From Paenibacillus anaericanus (lineage in GTDB: Bacteria; Bacillota; Bacilli; Paenibacillales; Paenibacillaceae): 63,693 bases of DNA. Below, piece after piece: positions 30,301 to 41,374 of this stretch. The stretch spans positions 230 to 63,922 of the forward strand of contig NZ_RZNY01000028.1 of NCBI RefSeq assembly GCF_003994475.1. The letters run 5' to 3'. The notes beneath the pieces were generated by a model. That model saw only the letters and a list, made by a program, of their open reading frames with translations. It did not search any database and was not told the origin of the DNA. The stretch's first letter is position 1, and every line of letters starts with the position of its first letter. The translations under genes were made by a program, and so were the position numbers.

Positions 30301-31009
30301 AGCGACAATCAGTGAAATTGATGGTGTCGTGAAGGAAATTCGTGAAGCTAAGGACCGTCGTGAAGTTGAGGTTCAAGGTGAAGCTGAAACGAAGATCTAC
30401 TCTGTTACCTACGGTTCTCGTCTTCGTGTTAGCGAAGGTCAGGAAATTGAAGCCGGTGATGAACTCACCGATGGTTCAATTGATCCGAAGGAAATCCTAC
30501 GTATCAAAGGTATTCGTGGCGTACAGAACTACATTCTACAAGAAGTACAACGCGTATACCGTAATCAGGGCGTAGAAATTAATGATAAGCACATCGAAGT
30601 TATGATCAAGCAAATGTTGCGCAAAATCCGCATAGTTGATGCGGGAGATACGCCGCTTCTGCCAGGAGCATACGTCGATTTGCATGAATATGAAAGAGCA
30701 AACAAAGAAGCTATTCTGTCCGACAAAGAACCAGCTGTGGCCAAACCGGTCCTTCTGGGGATTACGAAGGCATCGCTCGAAACAGACTCATTCTTGTCTG
30801 CAGCTTCCTTCCAGGAAACTACACGGGTACTTACCGATGCAGCAATCAAAGGCAAAGTGGATAAATTGCTCGGCCTGAAAGAGAATGTTATTATCGGTAA
30901 ACTGATTCCAGCGGGTACAGGAATGAATCGTTACCGCAGTATTCAGTTTGAAGAACCAGAGAATGATCTAACTGCTTCAAAAGGTTTAGAACCTGTTTCT
31001 GTTGAATAG
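27395..31009 (+). CDS. rpoC: DNA-directed RNA polymerase subunit beta'
   Basis: Beta' carries the catalytic magnesium. The 1204-residue protein has the N-terminal zinc ribbon (CHCGKYKR ... CDRCG), the rudder/lid region, the catalytic motif NADFDGD (in [15 protein letters not shown]), and the second zinc site with [13 protein letters not shown]. Trigger-loop region [28 protein letters not shown] is intact. TTG at 27395 gives [15 protein letters not shown], matching the family start, with AAGGAGGG 8 bases upstream. Confidence 0.96.
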   Translation: MLDVNNFEFMKIGLASPDKIRSWSRGEVKKPETINYRTLKPEKEGLFCEKIFGPTKDWECHCGKYKRVRYKGVVCDRCGVEVTRAKVRRERMGHIELAAPVSHIWYFKGIPSRMGLALDMSPRSLEEIIYFASYVVTDPGETPLEKKQLLSEKEYRSYREKYGYGFHAGMGAEAVKKLLQDIDIEKDLEFLKEELRTAQGQRRNRAIKRLEVIEAFRNSGNEPEWMILDVLPVIPPELRPMVQLDGGRFATSDLNDLYRRVINRNNRLKRLLDLGAPDIIVQNEKRMLQEAVDALIDNGRRGRPVTGPGNRPLKSLSHMLKGKQGRFRQNLLGKRVDYSGRSVIVVGPYLKMYQCGLPKEMALELFKPFVMKELVNKGLAHNIKSAKRKVERVSPEVWDVLEEVIREHPVLLNRAPTLHRLGIQAFEPILVEGRAIRLHPLVCTAYNADFDGDQMAVHVPLSAEAQAEARILMLASGNILNPKDGKPVVTPSQDMVLGSFYLTMDNKEAKGTGMILRSVNEAVSAYQRGTAELHARVAIPAKALNKTGFTEAQQNALLITTVGKIIFNEIFPSTFPYINDATRANLFQGTPDHFFIFDKGANITERINEAPQANGIGKEYLGEIIGRCFEIYHTTETSVILDRIKQTGFTYSTRSGVSIAVSDVIVPDEKPAILHESDEKVRVVTNQYRRGLITNEERYDRVIAIWGKTKDQITEVLMKSMDRYNSIMLMVDSKARGNKSQITQLGGMRGLMANPSGRIIELPIKSNFREGLTVLEYFLSTHGARKGLADTALRTADSGYLTRRLVDVAQDVIVREEDCGTDKGFSVSVIQDGKEVIEDLYDRIEGRYSFETIKHPETGAVIAQRNELIDSDKAHEIVNAGVTKLQIRSVLSCRARHGVCKKCYGRNLATGKHVEIGEAVGIIAAQSIGEPGTQLTMRTFHTGGVAGDDITQGLPRIVEMFEARNPKGQATISEIDGVVKEIREAKDRREVEVQGEAETKIYSVTYGSRLRVSEGQEIEAGDELTDGSIDPKEILRIKGIRGVQNYILQEVQRVYRNQGVEINDKHIEVMIKQMLRKIRIVDAGDTPLLPGAYVDLHEYERANKEAILSDKEPAVAKPVLLGITKASLETDSFLSAASFQETTRVLTDAAIKGKVDKLLGLKENVIIGKLIPAGTGMNRYRSIQFEEPENDLTASKGLEPVSVE

Positions 31010-31025
31010 TTCTAGACTGTAAGAG

Positions 31026-31078
31026 ACAGCGGCGCGGCCAGTCAGTGTTGTAGCTGATCTGTGCCGGTCGCTGTTTTA
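31026..31078 (+). terminator. Terminator after rpoC
   Basis: ACAGCG (31026-31031) pairs with CGCTGT (31069-31074) and the inner GCGGC with GCCGG, followed by TTTTATT. The long loop makes this weaker than most here. Confidence 0.65.
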
Positions 31079-31116
31079 TTAATTAAATTATTGATTGAAA
31101 TTAGTTAATAATTTTC

Positions 31117-31146
31117 TTGACATAGCCCATTGAAAAGTGATATTAT
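31117..31146 (+). promoter_or_regulatory. Sigma-A promoter of the str operon
   Basis: TTGACA (31117-31122), 18 bases, TATTAT (31141-31146). It would drive rplGB-rpsL-rpsG-fusA-tuf. Confidence 0.75.
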
Positions 31147-31195
31147 GTCAAAGTGCGTGAGAACGGATAACCCTGTGCTTTGGAGGACGCTTATA

Positions 31196-31447
31196 ATGTC
31201 TAATGATAAAGGTTTACAGGATGCACATATTAAAATCGGCACCAAGCAAACCATGCGAATGGTGGAGCAAGGACAGGCTGATGAGGTTTACGTAGCTGAA
31301 GATGCAGATCCACGCCTTACATCGAAAGTCATTGCGCTATGTAATCGAAACTCCGTTAAGGTCACATATGTTGACACAATGGATAATCTCGGCAAAGCTT
31401 GCGGGATACAAGTGGGAGCAGCGATGGTTGCGATCGTAAGACCATAG
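31196..31447 (+). CDS. rplGB: L7Ae-family K-turn RNA-binding protein (YbxF-like)
   Basis: The 83-residue product has the L7Ae/L30e/S12e fold pattern: IKIGTKQTMRMVEQGQADEVYVAEDADPRL, followed by the conserved VKVTYVDTMDNLGKACGIQVGAAMVAIV. In B. subtilis YbxF binds kink-turn RNAs, and its gene occupies the same place between rpoC and rpsL. ATG 31196 follows GGAGG by 9 bases; the open frame back to 31130 overlaps the promoter and is not coding. Confidence 0.9.
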   Translation: MSNDKGLQDAHIKIGTKQTMRMVEQGQADEVYVAEDADPRLTSKVIALCNRNSVKVTYVDTMDNLGKACGIQVGAAMVAIVRP

Positions 31448-31589
31448 TTTAGAATTCGTTTTTGCTGATTGGGCAAATCCTTTCGGCAAGAACTTTTCAT
31501 TTGTTCTTTTATGAACCGCCTGGATCTGTGGGCTTAAACAAGAGGTTTGTAAAGAAACATAAAGATTTGAGGAAGGGGGTGGCAACAAC

Positions 31590-32012
31590 ATGCCAACTAT
31601 TAACCAATTGGTACGCAAGGGACGCCAAGACAAGATATACAAATCTAAATCACCAGCATTGCAAAGAGGGTTTAATGCCCTGAAACGTGAGGCTACTGAT
31701 TTGAGTGCTCCACAAAAACGTGGGGTGTGTACTCGTGTCGGCACTATGACTCCTCGTAAACCGAACTCCGCACTTCGTAAATATGCTCGTGTTCGCTTGA
31801 CGAACCGTTTAGAAGTTACGGCTTACATCCCAGGTATCGGACACAACTTGCAAGAGCACAGTGTGGTTCTGATTCGTGGTGGTAAGGTGAAAGACCTTGC
31901 GGGTGTACGTTATCACATCGTACGCGGCGCATTGGACACTGCTGGTGTAAACAACCGGATGCAAGCTCGTTCTAAATACGGTGCTAAACGTCCTAAAGCT
32001 AAAAAATCCTAG
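31590..32012 (+). CDS. rpsL: 30S ribosomal protein S12 with Arg56 and Ala104
   Basis: S12 lines the decoding centre and affects accuracy. The 140-residue protein has [25 protein letters not shown] and [30 protein letters not shown]. Two positions differ from the usual sequence: Arg56 (codon 31755-31757) replaces the lysine that is K42 in mature E. coli S12 (K43 in M. tuberculosis, K56 in B. subtilis), and Ala104 (31899-31901) replaces the proline equal to E. coli P90. Both are sites of streptomycin-resistance or -dependence mutations. The lysine equal to E. coli K87 is kept. GAAGGGGGTGG precedes the ATG. Confidence 0.97.
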   Translation: MPTINQLVRKGRQDKIYKSKSPALQRGFNALKREATDLSAPQKRGVCTRVGTMTPRKPNSALRKYARVRLTNRLEVTAYIPGIGHNLQEHSVVLIRGGKVKDLAGVRYHIVRGALDTAGVNNRMQARSKYGAKRPKAKKS

Positions 32013-32057
32013 GTTATATACCTAAAGAATTAAACTATCATTGAAAGGGGGATAACT

Positions 32058-32528
32058 ATGCCACGCAAAGGTCCAGTTACCAAAAGAGACGTATTGCCGG
32101 ATCCATTGTATAACAGCAAGCTTGTTACTCGATTGATCAACCGCATCATGCTAGACGGCAAACGCGGCGTTGCTCAAAGCATCCTTTATAATGCATTCAA
32201 ATTGATTCAAGAACGCACGGGCAATGACCCAATGGAAGTATTTGAAGCAGCAATCAAGAACATTATGCCTGTCCTGGAAGTTAAAGCTCGTCGTGTAGGC
32301 GGAGCAAACTATCAGGTTCCTATCGAAGTGAAACCAGAGAGACGTACTGCTTTGGGATTACGTTGGCTCGTAAACTACTCCCGCAACCGCGGCGAGAAGA
32401 CTATGGAAGAGCGTTTGGCTGCTGAAATCATGGATGCAGCTAACAACACAGGAGCTTCCGTTAAGAAACGTGAAGACACGCACAAAATGGCTGAAGCAAA
32501 CAAAGCGTTTGCTCACTACCGTTGGTAG
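32058..32528 (+). CDS. rpsG: 30S ribosomal protein S7
   Basis: S7 initiates assembly of the 30S head and contacts the E site. The 156-residue protein begins [31 protein letters not shown] and includes the conserved [12 protein letters not shown] and [21 protein letters not shown] end. GAAAGGGGG precedes the ATG. It follows rpsL by 45 bases. Confidence 0.97.
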   Translation: MPRKGPVTKRDVLPDPLYNSKLVTRLINRIMLDGKRGVAQSILYNAFKLIQERTGNDPMEVFEAAIKNIMPVLEVKARRVGGANYQVPIEVKPERRTALGLRWLVNYSRNRGEKTMEERLAAEIMDAANNTGASVKKREDTHKMAEANKAFAHYRW

Positions 32529-32572
32529 GATTAAGCTAAAGTTAGTAGTATATATTGAAGGGAGACATCATT

Positions 32573-34654
32573 ATGGCAAGAGATTTCTCCTTGAATAATA
32601 CACGTAACATTGGGATCATGGCGCATATTGATGCTGGTAAGACAACCACGACGGAACGTATCTTGTTCTATACAGGCCTTACGCACAAAATCGGTGAAGT
32701 TCACGAGGGTGCTGCGACAATGGACTGGATGGAACAAGAGCAGGAGCGCGGAATTACAATTACTTCCGCTGCAACAACCGCTCAATGGAAAGGTCACCGC
32801 GTAAATATCATCGATACCCCGGGACACGTAGACTTCACAGTTGAAGTTGAACGTTCCCTACGTGTATTGGACGGGGCAGTAGGCGTTTTCAGTGCGAAAG
32901 AAGGCGTTGAGCCACAGTCTGAAACCGTATGGAGACAGGCTGACCGCTATGGCGTTCCTCGGATCGCTTATGTAAACAAAATGGATATCATCGGTGCTGA
33001 CTATCTTAACGTTATAGCTAGTATGCGTGATCGTCTGCAAGCCAATGCGGTAGCAATTCAGTTGCCAATGGGTGCAGAGAACCATTTTGATGGTATCATC
33101 GACATCGTTGCTCAAAGAGCTCATATTTTCCACGATGACTTAGGTCAAAATATCGAAGAAACAGATATTCCAGCAGAGTTCCAAGCGCAAGTAGAAGAAC
33201 TTCGTGCAGAATTGATTGAGAAAGTTGCAGAACTAGATGAAGAATTAACAATGAAATACCTAGAGGGTGAAGAAATCTCTGTTGCAGAGATCAAAAAAGC
33301 TCTCCGTAAAGGTGTTATCGAAGTTAAGATCTTCCCTGTTATCTGTGGTTCCTCTTACCGTAACAAAGGTGTTCAATTGATGATGGATGCTGTTGTTGAT
33401 TACTTGCCAGCGCCAACAGACGTACCAAGTATCCAAGGTCACTTGGAAGACGGTACTTTGGAAGAACGTCACTCTGATGATGCAGAACCGTTCTCAGCGC
33501 TAGCATTTAAAATCATGACAGACCCTTACGTTGGTAAACTTACGTTCTTCCGTGTGTACTCCGGTGTGCTTCAATCCGGTTCGTACGTACTGAATGCAAC
33601 TAAGAACAAACGCGAGCGTATCGGCCGTATTCTTCAAATGCATGCTAACAGCCGTCAAGAAATCAGCATCGTTTATTGTGGTGATATCGCGGCTGCAGTA
33701 GGTTTGAAAGATACGAGCACAGGTGATACACTATGTGATGAGAAGGCTCCGATCATTCTTGAATCGATGAACTTCCCTGATCCGGTTATCGAAATCGCCG
33801 TTGAACCAAAAACGAAAGCCGACCAAGATAAAATGGGCGTAGCTCTCGGTAAATTGACTGAAGAAGATCCAACTCTTCGTGCTCATACTGATGAAGAAAC
33901 CGGTCAAACGATTCTTGCAGGTATGGGTGAGCTTCACTTGGATATTATCATCGACCGTATGCGCCGCGAGTTTAAGGTAGAGACTAATGTGGGTAAACCA
34001 CAAGTAGCTTACCGTGAAACTTTCAAAGTGCCAGCACGTGTTGAAGGTAAATTTGTCCGTCAATCCGGTGGTCGTGGTCAATACGGTCACGTATGGGTTG
34101 AGTTCGAACCTTTGGAAGCCGGTTCAGGCAACCAGTTCGAAAGTAAAGTTGTGGGTGGTTCAGTACCAAGAGAATACATTGGTCCTGCACAACAAGGTAT
34201 TGAAGAATCTATGAAGAATGGTGTCCTTGCAGGCTTCCCGCTTGTAGACGTTAAAGCCACAATCGTAGACGGTTCATACCATGATGTCGATTCCAATGAA
34301 ATGGCGTTTAAAATCGCCGGTTCGATGGCACTGAAAGCAGCCAAAGAGAAATGTCAAGCTTGTCTCCTTGAGCCGATTATGAAAGTTGAAGTAACGGTTC
34401 CTGAAGAGTACATGGGTGATGTTATGGGTATGTTGAATTCCCGTCGTGGACGGATTGAAGGTATGGATTCTCGTGGTGGAGCGCAAATTATCCGTGCGAA
34501 GGTACCTTTGTCTGAAATGTTTGGATATTCAACAACACTTCGTTCCGGTACGCAAGGACGCGGTGTGTTCTCAATGGAACTTTCTCACTATGAAGAAGTT
34601 CCGAAGAGCATTGCTGAAGAAATCGTATCTAAGTACAAAGGCAACGCAGAATAA
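32573..34654 (+). CDS. fusA: Elongation factor G
   Basis: EF-G is the GTPase that moves tRNAs and mRNA after peptide transfer. The 693-residue protein has G1 AHIDAGKT, the switch [20 protein letters not shown]3 DTPGHVDF and G4 NKMD, then domains II-V ending in [18 protein letters not shown] 32573 ([14 protein letters not shown]) follows GAAGGGA; an ATG 18 bases earlier overlaps that site. Confidence 0.97.
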   Translation: MARDFSLNNTRNIGIMAHIDAGKTTTTERILFYTGLTHKIGEVHEGAATMDWMEQEQERGITITSAATTAQWKGHRVNIIDTPGHVDFTVEVERSLRVLDGAVGVFSAKEGVEPQSETVWRQADRYGVPRIAYVNKMDIIGADYLNVIASMRDRLQANAVAIQLPMGAENHFDGIIDIVAQRAHIFHDDLGQNIEETDIPAEFQAQVEELRAELIEKVAELDEELTMKYLEGEEISVAEIKKALRKGVIEVKIFPVICGSSYRNKGVQLMMDAVVDYLPAPTDVPSIQGHLEDGTLEERHSDDAEPFSALAFKIMTDPYVGKLTFFRVYSGVLQSGSYVLNATKNKRERIGRILQMHANSRQEISIVYCGDIAAAVGLKDTSTGDTLCDEKAPIILESMNFPDPVIEIAVEPKTKADQDKMGVALGKLTEEDPTLRAHTDEETGQTILAGMGELHLDIIIDRMRREFKVETNVGKPQVAYRETFKVPARVEGKFVRQSGGRGQYGHVWVEFEPLEAGSGNQFESKVVGGSVPREYIGPAQQGIEESMKNGVLAGFPLVDVKATIVDGSYHDVDSNEMAFKIAGSMALKAAKEKCQACLLEPIMKVEVTVPEEYMGDVMGMLNSRRGRIEGMDSRGGAQIIRAKVPLSEMFGYSTTLRSGTQGRGVFSMELSHYEEVPKSIAEEIVSKYKGNAE

Positions 34655-34667
34655 TTTTTTGTATTTA

Positions 34668-34705
34668 CTAATTGGGGATCCGTTTCGGCGGAAATCCCCG
34701 ATTAG
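34668..34705 (+). other. Stable hairpin in the fusA-tuf gap
   Basis: CTAAT (34668-34672) and GGGGAT plus CCG (34674-34682) pair with CGG (34689-34691), ATCCCC (34694-34699) and ATTAG (34701-34705). No T run follows. The hairpin lies about 25 bases upstream of the tuf ribosome binding site and could affect transcript processing, since tuf is needed in excess over fusA. Confidence 0.6.
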
Positions 34706-34746
34706 TCCAACATAACAATCCATATTTTAAGGAGGAACTGTTTAAA

Positions 34747-35937
<1,191 letters not shown>

Positions 35938-35957
35938 TTAGGTTTTATAACCTTTAG

Positions 35958-36001
35958 AAAGAGCTATTCCTGTCTTTATGACATGGAGTAGCTCTTTTTT
36001 T
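35958..36001 (+). terminator. Terminator of the str operon
   Basis: AAAGAGCTA (35958-35966) pairs with TAGCTCTTT (35989-35997), an inner TGTC/GACA stem extends it, and seven to eight T follow. Confidence 0.92.
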
Positions 36002-36086
36002 ATCTATATAAATTTGAGAACAAATGAAGAAACGAGACTCCATTCCAGAAATAGATCGAATACTGTCGAATAATGGCATAATTTTG

Positions 36087-36122
36087 TTTACAGTGATTAT
36101 TGTCACAGGTATAATGACCTGT
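36087..36122 (+). promoter_or_regulatory. hemAT promoter with an embedded Crp/Fnr-like site
   Basis: TTTACA (36087-36092), 17 bases, TATAAT (36110-36115). Inside the spacer lies AGTGA-TTATTG-TCACA (36092-36107), nine of ten positions of the Crp/Fnr consensus TGTGA-N6-TCACA. It overlaps a second palindrome, ACAGGT-N6-ACCTGT (36105-36122), over the -10. A factor bound between -35 and -10 would be expected to repress. Confidence 0.65.
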
Positions 36123-36166
36123 AACAACTAAATATGTGTCTGCGGACAAGGAGTGGAGATCGCTTT

Positions 36167-37513
36167 ATGAAGTGTCCCTTTTCAACTTTACTCAAGTCAT
36201 CAACAAAGCAAGAATTAACAGACGCTACATACTCGATAGATCGAATAAAGGTAATAACGAATCTGGATACAGGGCCTGTATATCTTGAAATTGAAGGTGA
36301 GCAGGAGATTAACGAGCAACTACGGATGATTGATTTGAGTGCAAGTGATATTGAATTATTGCATCAAATGAAGCCTTTCATAGAGAAGAGGATTGAATGG
36401 ATTACAAGTACTTTCTATCAATCGGTTCTTGACGTCCCCAAACTGACAGAAATTATAATCAAGCACAGCACGGTTGAACGACTGAAAATGACTTTGCAGG
36501 AACATTTGCTTGATATGTTCAGCGGTAATATAGATCAAGAATTTATTTCTAAGAGATTGAGAATCGCAAAGGTGCACAAAAAGGTAGGACTTGAACCAAA
36601 ATGGTATTTATCTGCTTTTCAGAATTTGCAAAATGCTTTTTTGAAGGTGATCTATGATGAAATCAAGAGTGAAGATCTACGTTTGCAGATGATTAAGACG
36701 ACTAGTAAGCTTCTAAGTCTTGAACAGCAACTTGTACTCGAGGCATATGAACGGGAGAATCTGCTTGAGAAGGAACAACAATATGAAATTGTAAAGAATG
36801 AACTTAAAGGCAAAATCACAATGTTTAGTGAAGAATTGGAAGATTTGAGTCTTGGCACGAACGCAGCAGTAGAAGAGCTTGTGGCGAGCAGTCAGGGAGT
36901 AAATGAGGCAATTAAACGTTCGGTACAAACAGCTAATGAATCACAACAACTTGCTGAAGCAGGGCGAAGTCATTTACAACAGTTAAATGAACGAATAGGG
37001 AGTATTAATGAACGGACTAGTGTGATGGATCAATCCGTACAGCAGTTAGATATTTCATCACGGCACATTCAAAAAATAGTGGATACCGTTGCTGGGATAG
37101 CTGGTCAAATTAAACTATTATCCCTAAATGCAAAAATTGAAGCAGCGCGGGTTGGAGAGCAAGGTAAGGCATTCGGAGTTGTCGCCCAAGAGGTAAGTAA
37201 ACTGTCAGAGAATACGAAAGACACAGTAACTCAAATTGCTGCATTAGTACAGCATTCTGCTTCGATGACCTCTCAAGTAGTACAATTAATAGAAGAAGTA
37301 CGTAAACTAGCGGAGAGCGGTAAATTGCAGTCTGAGGCGACGAATGAAGTCTTTATTCATATATTAAGTTCAATGCATAACAGTGCTAATGAAATTGTCG
37401 CTGTTGAAGGACAGATTAGTGAATTGATTGAGACGATTGAAGGTATCGGTTCATCTACATCTCAGGTTGCTGCATCGGCTGAACGTTTAAACCAGGTATC
37501 TTCAGATTTATAG
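36167..37513 (+). CDS. hemAT: Globin-coupled methyl-accepting sensor (HemAT-like)
   Basis: HemAT is a soluble heme sensor that signals oxygen to CheA. The 448-residue protein has no membrane segment. Residues about 25-190 form the globin-coupled sensor domain, with Y84 (TFYQSVL) at the distal side and H137 (RIAKVHKKVGL) as likely proximal heme ligand. After a linker, residues about 215-448 are a methyl-accepting coiled coil with the conserved tip LLSLNAKIEAARVGEQGKAF. AAGGAGTGG lies 10 bases before ATG 36167. It is a single gene between tuf and rpsJ, with its own promoter and terminator; chemotaxis genes are not in the window. Confidence 0.9.
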   Translation: MKCPFSTLLKSSTKQELTDATYSIDRIKVITNLDTGPVYLEIEGEQEINEQLRMIDLSASDIELLHQMKPFIEKRIEWITSTFYQSVLDVPKLTEIIIKHSTVERLKMTLQEHLLDMFSGNIDQEFISKRLRIAKVHKKVGLEPKWYLSAFQNLQNAFLKVIYDEIKSEDLRLQMIKTTSKLLSLEQQLVLEAYERENLLEKEQQYEIVKNELKGKITMFSEELEDLSLGTNAAVEELVASSQGVNEAIKRSVQTANESQQLAEAGRSHLQQLNERIGSINERTSVMDQSVQQLDISSRHIQKIVDTVAGIAGQIKLLSLNAKIEAARVGEQGKAFGVVAQEVSKLSENTKDTVTQIAALVQHSASMTSQVVQLIEEVRKLAESGKLQSEATNEVFIHILSSMHNSANEIVAVEGQISELIETIEGIGSSTSQVAASAERLNQVSSDL

Positions 37514-37569
37514 TTCTAATTAGCATATATATAGAAGAAATAAATTTTAGAATGGCAAAAATAATTACT

Positions 37570-37605
37570 GAGCCGGCCTGATCTAAGGTTATGGCTCTTT
37601 TTTTT
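37570..37605 (+). terminator. Terminator after hemAT
   Basis: GAGCC (37570-37574) pairs with GGCTC (37593-37597), the inner CCT/AGG extends it, and eight T follow. Confidence 0.85.
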
Positions 37606-37698
37606 GACAAGAGACAGCTTGTTCAGAACCTCTTAATCTACGAAAGATAGGATTATCGAGGTGGGAATAAATACATCTTAAAAAACTTTCAACTTCCT

Positions 37699-37727
37699 GT
37701 TGCAATTGTCCCGGTTATTCTATATAA
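37699..37727 (+). promoter_or_regulatory. Sigma-A promoter of the S10 operon
   Basis: TTGCAA (37699-37704), 17 bases, TATAAT (37722-37727). The leader of about 130 bases to rpsJ (37734-37866) contains GAGAGGTTACCGACACACC and CCATGGGAGAGTGG; I see no clear terminator in it. 37606-37698 shows nothing further. Confidence 0.75.
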
Positions 37728-37851
37728 TAATAAATGTTGTTCTGTGACGTTGCGATGATGTGAGAGGTTACCGACACACCTGGCCCCTTTGCCATGGGAG
37801 AGTGGTTGGAAAATTTTCACGGAGTATGTCCGATACCAAATTGGGCGATAG

Positions 37852-38175
<324 letters not shown>

Positions 38176-38220
38176 TATTAATTACAGCAGTTTAATTAGT
38201 AAAGGAAAAGAGGTGTCAAC

Positions 38221-38844
38221 ATGAAAGGTATCTTAGGAAAAAAACTCGGAATGACTCAAGTTTTTACACCTGAAGGAAATGTTATTCCTGTAACGGTGAT
38301 TGAGGCTAGCTCCAATGTTGTTCTGCAAAAGAAAGATGTGGAGAACGATGGTTATGAAGCAATTCAAATTGGTTACTCTGATAAGAAAGCACAAAGAGCG
38401 ACTAAACCAGAAGTAGGCCACGCTAAAAAAGCAAATACAACACCTAAGCGCTACGTTCGCGAAATTCGCGGTATTGATTTGGCAGGATATGAAGTTGGCC
38501 AAGAGGTCAAAGTTGATATTTTTGCTGAAGGCGAGTTTGTTGACGTAACAGGTGTTTCTAAAGGTAAAGGATTCCAAGGTAACATTAAACGTTGGGGTCA
38601 AAGCCGCGGACCAATGTCTCACGGGTCGCGTTATCACCGTAGACCAGGTTCGATGGGTTCTATCCAAGCGAACCATGTTCTTAAAGGCAAACGTCTTCCA
38701 GGACATATGGGTCACGAAACAGTAACAATTCAACGCCTAGAAGTTATTAAAGTAGACGTTGAACACAATGTGTTGCTCATTAAAGGCGCAATTCCAGGGC
38801 CTAAAAATGGCCTCATTAAAGTAAAAGAAAGCATTAAGAAATAA
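38221..38844 (+). CDS. rplC: 50S ribosomal protein L3
   Basis: L3 is an early assembly protein whose loop reaches the peptidyl transferase centre. The 207-residue protein begins [15 protein letters not shown] and contains [38 protein letters not shown], with the usual GxxPGHMGH motif. AAGAGGTG precedes the ATG, 45 bases after rpsJ. Confidence 0.97.
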   Translation: MKGILGKKLGMTQVFTPEGNVIPVTVIEASSNVVLQKKDVENDGYEAIQIGYSDKKAQRATKPEVGHAKKANTTPKRYVREIRGIDLAGYEVGQEVKVDIFAEGEFVDVTGVSKGKGFQGNIKRWGQSRGPMSHGSRYHRRPGSMGSIQANHVLKGKRLPGHMGHETVTIQRLEVIKVDVEHNVLLIKGAIPGPKNGLIKVKESIKK

Positions 38845-38870
38845 TTTTCTGAAGAAAGGAGGAACAACAA

Positions 38871-39494
38871 ATGCCAAAAGTAGCACTTTTTAATGTAAGT
38901 GGTAGCCAAGTAGGCGAAGTAGAATTGAATGATGCGGTATTCGGTATCGAACCGAATGTACACGTGCTTCATGATGCAGTGGTTATGCAACGTGCTTCCT
39001 TACGTTTTGGTACCCATAAAGTAAAAGGACGCTCCGAAGTTCGTGGCGGTGGCCGCAAACCTTGGAAACAAAAAGGTACAGGTCGTGCTCGTCAAGGTTC
39101 TATTCGCTCCCCGCAATGGGTAGGCGGTGGTACAGTGTTCGGACCAACTCCACGCAGTTACTCGTTTAAACTGCCTAAGAAAGTCCGTCGCTTGGCGATC
39201 AAGTCGGCGCTTTCGTCGAAAGTGATTGATCAAGACATTATCGTTCTTGATGCGTTGACTTTGAACGCACCAAAAACTAAAGAGTTTGCAGCAATCTTGA
39301 ATAACCTGAAAGTGGAACGTAAAGCATTGATCGTAGCTGGTAGCTATGACGACGTTATCGCGCTTTCTGCTCGTAATATCCCAGGTGTTAAATTCATTGC
39401 AGCTGACGGCATTAGTGTTCTTGACGTGCTAACGCATGACAAACTGATCATTACGAAGGAAGCAGTTCAGAAGGTAGAGGAGGTGCTCGCGTAA
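38871..39494 (+). CDS. rplD: 50S ribosomal protein L4
   Basis: L4 lines the exit tunnel and in some bacteria regulates the S10 operon. The 207-residue protein has the tunnel loop [29 protein letters not shown] and ends in a helical domain. AAAGGAGG precedes the ATG. Its stop codon overlaps the rplW start by one base. Confidence 0.97.
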   Translation: MPKVALFNVSGSQVGEVELNDAVFGIEPNVHVLHDAVVMQRASLRFGTHKVKGRSEVRGGGRKPWKQKGTGRARQGSIRSPQWVGGGTVFGPTPRSYSFKLPKKVRRLAIKSALSSKVIDQDIIVLDALTLNAPKTKEFAAILNNLKVERKALIVAGSYDDVIALSARNIPGVKFIAADGISVLDVLTHDKLIITKEAVQKVEEVLA

Positions 39495-39784
39495 TGAAAG
39501 ATCCTCGTGATATTATCAAGCGCCCGGTGATTACGGAACGTACGGCAGAATACATGAACGGACTGAAATATGTCTTCGAAGTGGATATTCGTGCTAATAA
39601 GACCGAAATCAAACAAGCTGTAGAAGCGATCTTCAATGTTAAAGTGAGCAATGTGAATACGCTGCGTGTTCCTGCTAAGCCAAAACGTTATGGACGCCAC
39701 TTCGGATATAGATCCGAATGGAAAAAAGCGTTCGTAACTTTGAAAGCAGATAGCAAACCGCTCGAATTCTTTGAATCGGTATAA
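39494..39784 (+). CDS. rplW: 50S ribosomal protein L23
   Basis: L23 sits at the tunnel exit and docks trigger factor and SRP. The 96-residue protein begins [21 protein letters not shown] and contains [19 protein letters not shown]. The ATG overlaps the rplD stop (TAATG), and AGAGGAGGTG lies inside the end of rplD. Confidence 0.96.
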   Translation: MKDPRDIIKRPVITERTAEYMNGLKYVFEVDIRANKTEIKQAVEAIFNVKVSNVNTLRVPAKPKRYGRHFGYRSEWKKAFVTLKADSKPLEFFESV

Positions 39785-39811
39785 AATTGCTAAAGTAAGG
39801 AGGGAAACATA

Positions 39812-40642
39812 GTGCCAATCAAAAAGTATAAACCGACATCCCCGGCTCGTCGTAATATGTCCGTGTCAACTTTCGAAGAAATTACCACGGATCAACCGGA
39901 GAAATCGTTGCTTGCGCCACTGAGCAAAACAGCTGGTCGTAACAACCAAGGTAAAATTACAGTTCGTCACCATGGTGGTGGACACAAACGTAAATACCGT
40001 ATTATCGACTTTAAACGTACTAAAGATGGAATTCCAGGCCGCGTTGCTACTATTGAGTATGACCCGAACCGGACTTCTAATATCGCTTTGATCCATTATG
40101 CTGACGGTGAGAAACGTTACATTATCGCTCCAAAAGGTCTTAAAGTGGACGATGTAATCGAATCTGGCGTTGGTTCAGATATCAAAGTCGGGAATTGCCT
40201 TCCAATGGAGAATATTCCTGTAGGTACTGTTATCCACAACATCGAACTTCAACCAGGTAAAGGTGGACAACTCGTTCGCGCTGCTGGTACAGAAGCACAA
40301 TTGCTTGGTAAAGAAGAAAAATACGTAACAGTTCGTTTGTCTTCAGGCGAAATGCGTAAGATTCTAAAAGTTTGCCGCGCTACTATTGGCTCTGTAGGTA
40401 ACGAAGATCATGAGCTTTTGAAAATCGGTAAAGCTGGACGTAATCGCTGGTTGGGTAAACGCCCTCAAGTCCGCGGTGTTGTCATGAACCCTAACGATCA
40501 CCCACACGGTGGTGGTGAAGGTCGCGCTCCAATCGGTCGTAAATCGCCATTGTCACCTTGGGGTAAACCAACACTTGGTTACAAAACGCGTAAAAAAGGC
40601 AAAGCATCTAATAAATATATCGTACGTAGCCGCACGAAGTAA
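39812..40642 (+). CDS. rplB: 50S ribosomal protein L2
   Basis: L2 is required for subunit joining and peptidyl transfer. The 276-residue protein starts at GTG ([18 protein letters not shown]) after AAGGAGGG, and ends with the conserved [24 protein letters not shown] segment with its essential histidine and [13 protein letters not shown]. Confidence 0.97.
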   Translation: MPIKKYKPTSPARRNMSVSTFEEITTDQPEKSLLAPLSKTAGRNNQGKITVRHHGGGHKRKYRIIDFKRTKDGIPGRVATIEYDPNRTSNIALIHYADGEKRYIIAPKGLKVDDVIESGVGSDIKVGNCLPMENIPVGTVIHNIELQPGKGGQLVRAAGTEAQLLGKEEKYVTVRLSSGEMRKILKVCRATIGSVGNEDHELLKIGKAGRNRWLGKRPQVRGVVMNPNDHPHGGGEGRAPIGRKSPLSPWGKPTLGYKTRKKGKASNKYIVRSRTK

Positions 40643-40714
40643 TCCGCTCCGCGGATCACTTCCGGGCTCTGATATAAGTTGGAAACAAGCAGCGTGATGA
40701 AGGGAGGATAAAAA

Positions 40715-40993
40715 ATGAGTCGCAGTGTAAAAAAAGGACCTTTTATTGATGGTTACTTGTTGAAAAAAGTGGCAGATGCTGAAGCATCGAGCAAAAAGAT
40801 CGTGATCAAGACTTGGTCCCGTCGCTCCACAATTTTCCCGCAATTCATTGGTCAAACGTTCGGGGTTTACGACGGTCGCAAACATGTACCTGTATATGTT
40901 ACTGAGGATATGGTCGGACACAAACTGGGCGAATTTGCTCCAACTCGTACCTACAAAGGTCATACGGATGATGATAAGAAAACGAGACGTTAA
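40715..40993 (+). CDS. rpsS: 30S ribosomal protein S19
   Basis: S19 is a head protein forming a bridge to S13 and the large subunit. The 92-residue protein has [19 protein letters not shown] at the start and [35 protein letters not shown] precedes the ATG. 72 bases separate it from rplB. Confidence 0.96.
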   Translation: MSRSVKKGPFIDGYLLKKVADAEASSKKIVIKTWSRRSTIFPQFIGQTFGVYDGRKHVPVYVTEDMVGHKLGEFAPTRTYKGHTDDDKKTRR

Positions 40994-41028
40994 TTTATAA
41001 GTTCTTCGTTTGAAAGGAGGTAACACTT

Positions 41029-41361
41029 ATGGAAGCAAAAGCACATGCTAGGTCAATTCGCATTGCTCCACGGAAAGCTAAGTTGGTTATTGACTTGATC
41101 CGCGGTAAGCAAGTAGGCGACGCTATCGCGATTCTTCGCCACACTCCTAAGGCGGCTTCACCGATCGTTGAGAAGCTTCTAAACTCTGCGATTGCCAATG
41201 CTGAACACAACTATTCTATGGATGTAAATAAATTGGTTGTTACGGAGGTCTTCGTAAACCAAGGACCAACAATGAAACGTTTCCGTCCACGTGCAATGGG
41301 ACGTGCAAGCCGTATCAACAAACGCACTAGCCACATTACTTTGGTGGTATCCGAAAAATAA
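41029..41361 (+). CDS. rplV: 50S ribosomal protein L22
   Basis: L22 has a long hairpin in the exit tunnel, the site of macrolide-affecting mutations. The 110-residue protein starts [27 protein letters not shown] and keeps the hairpin [20 protein letters not shown] without deletion. AAAGGAGGT precedes the ATG. Confidence 0.97.
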   Translation: MEAKAHARSIRIAPRKAKLVIDLIRGKQVGDAIAILRHTPKAASPIVEKLLNSAIANAEHNYSMDVNKLVVTEVFVNQGPTMKRFRPRAMGRASRINKRTSHITLVVSEK

Positions 41362-41374
41362 GGAGGGAAAACGT

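Noticed and set aside
36167..37513. Mobile element carrying hemAT
   Set aside because: No transposase, terminal inverted repeats or target duplication are seen around the gene.
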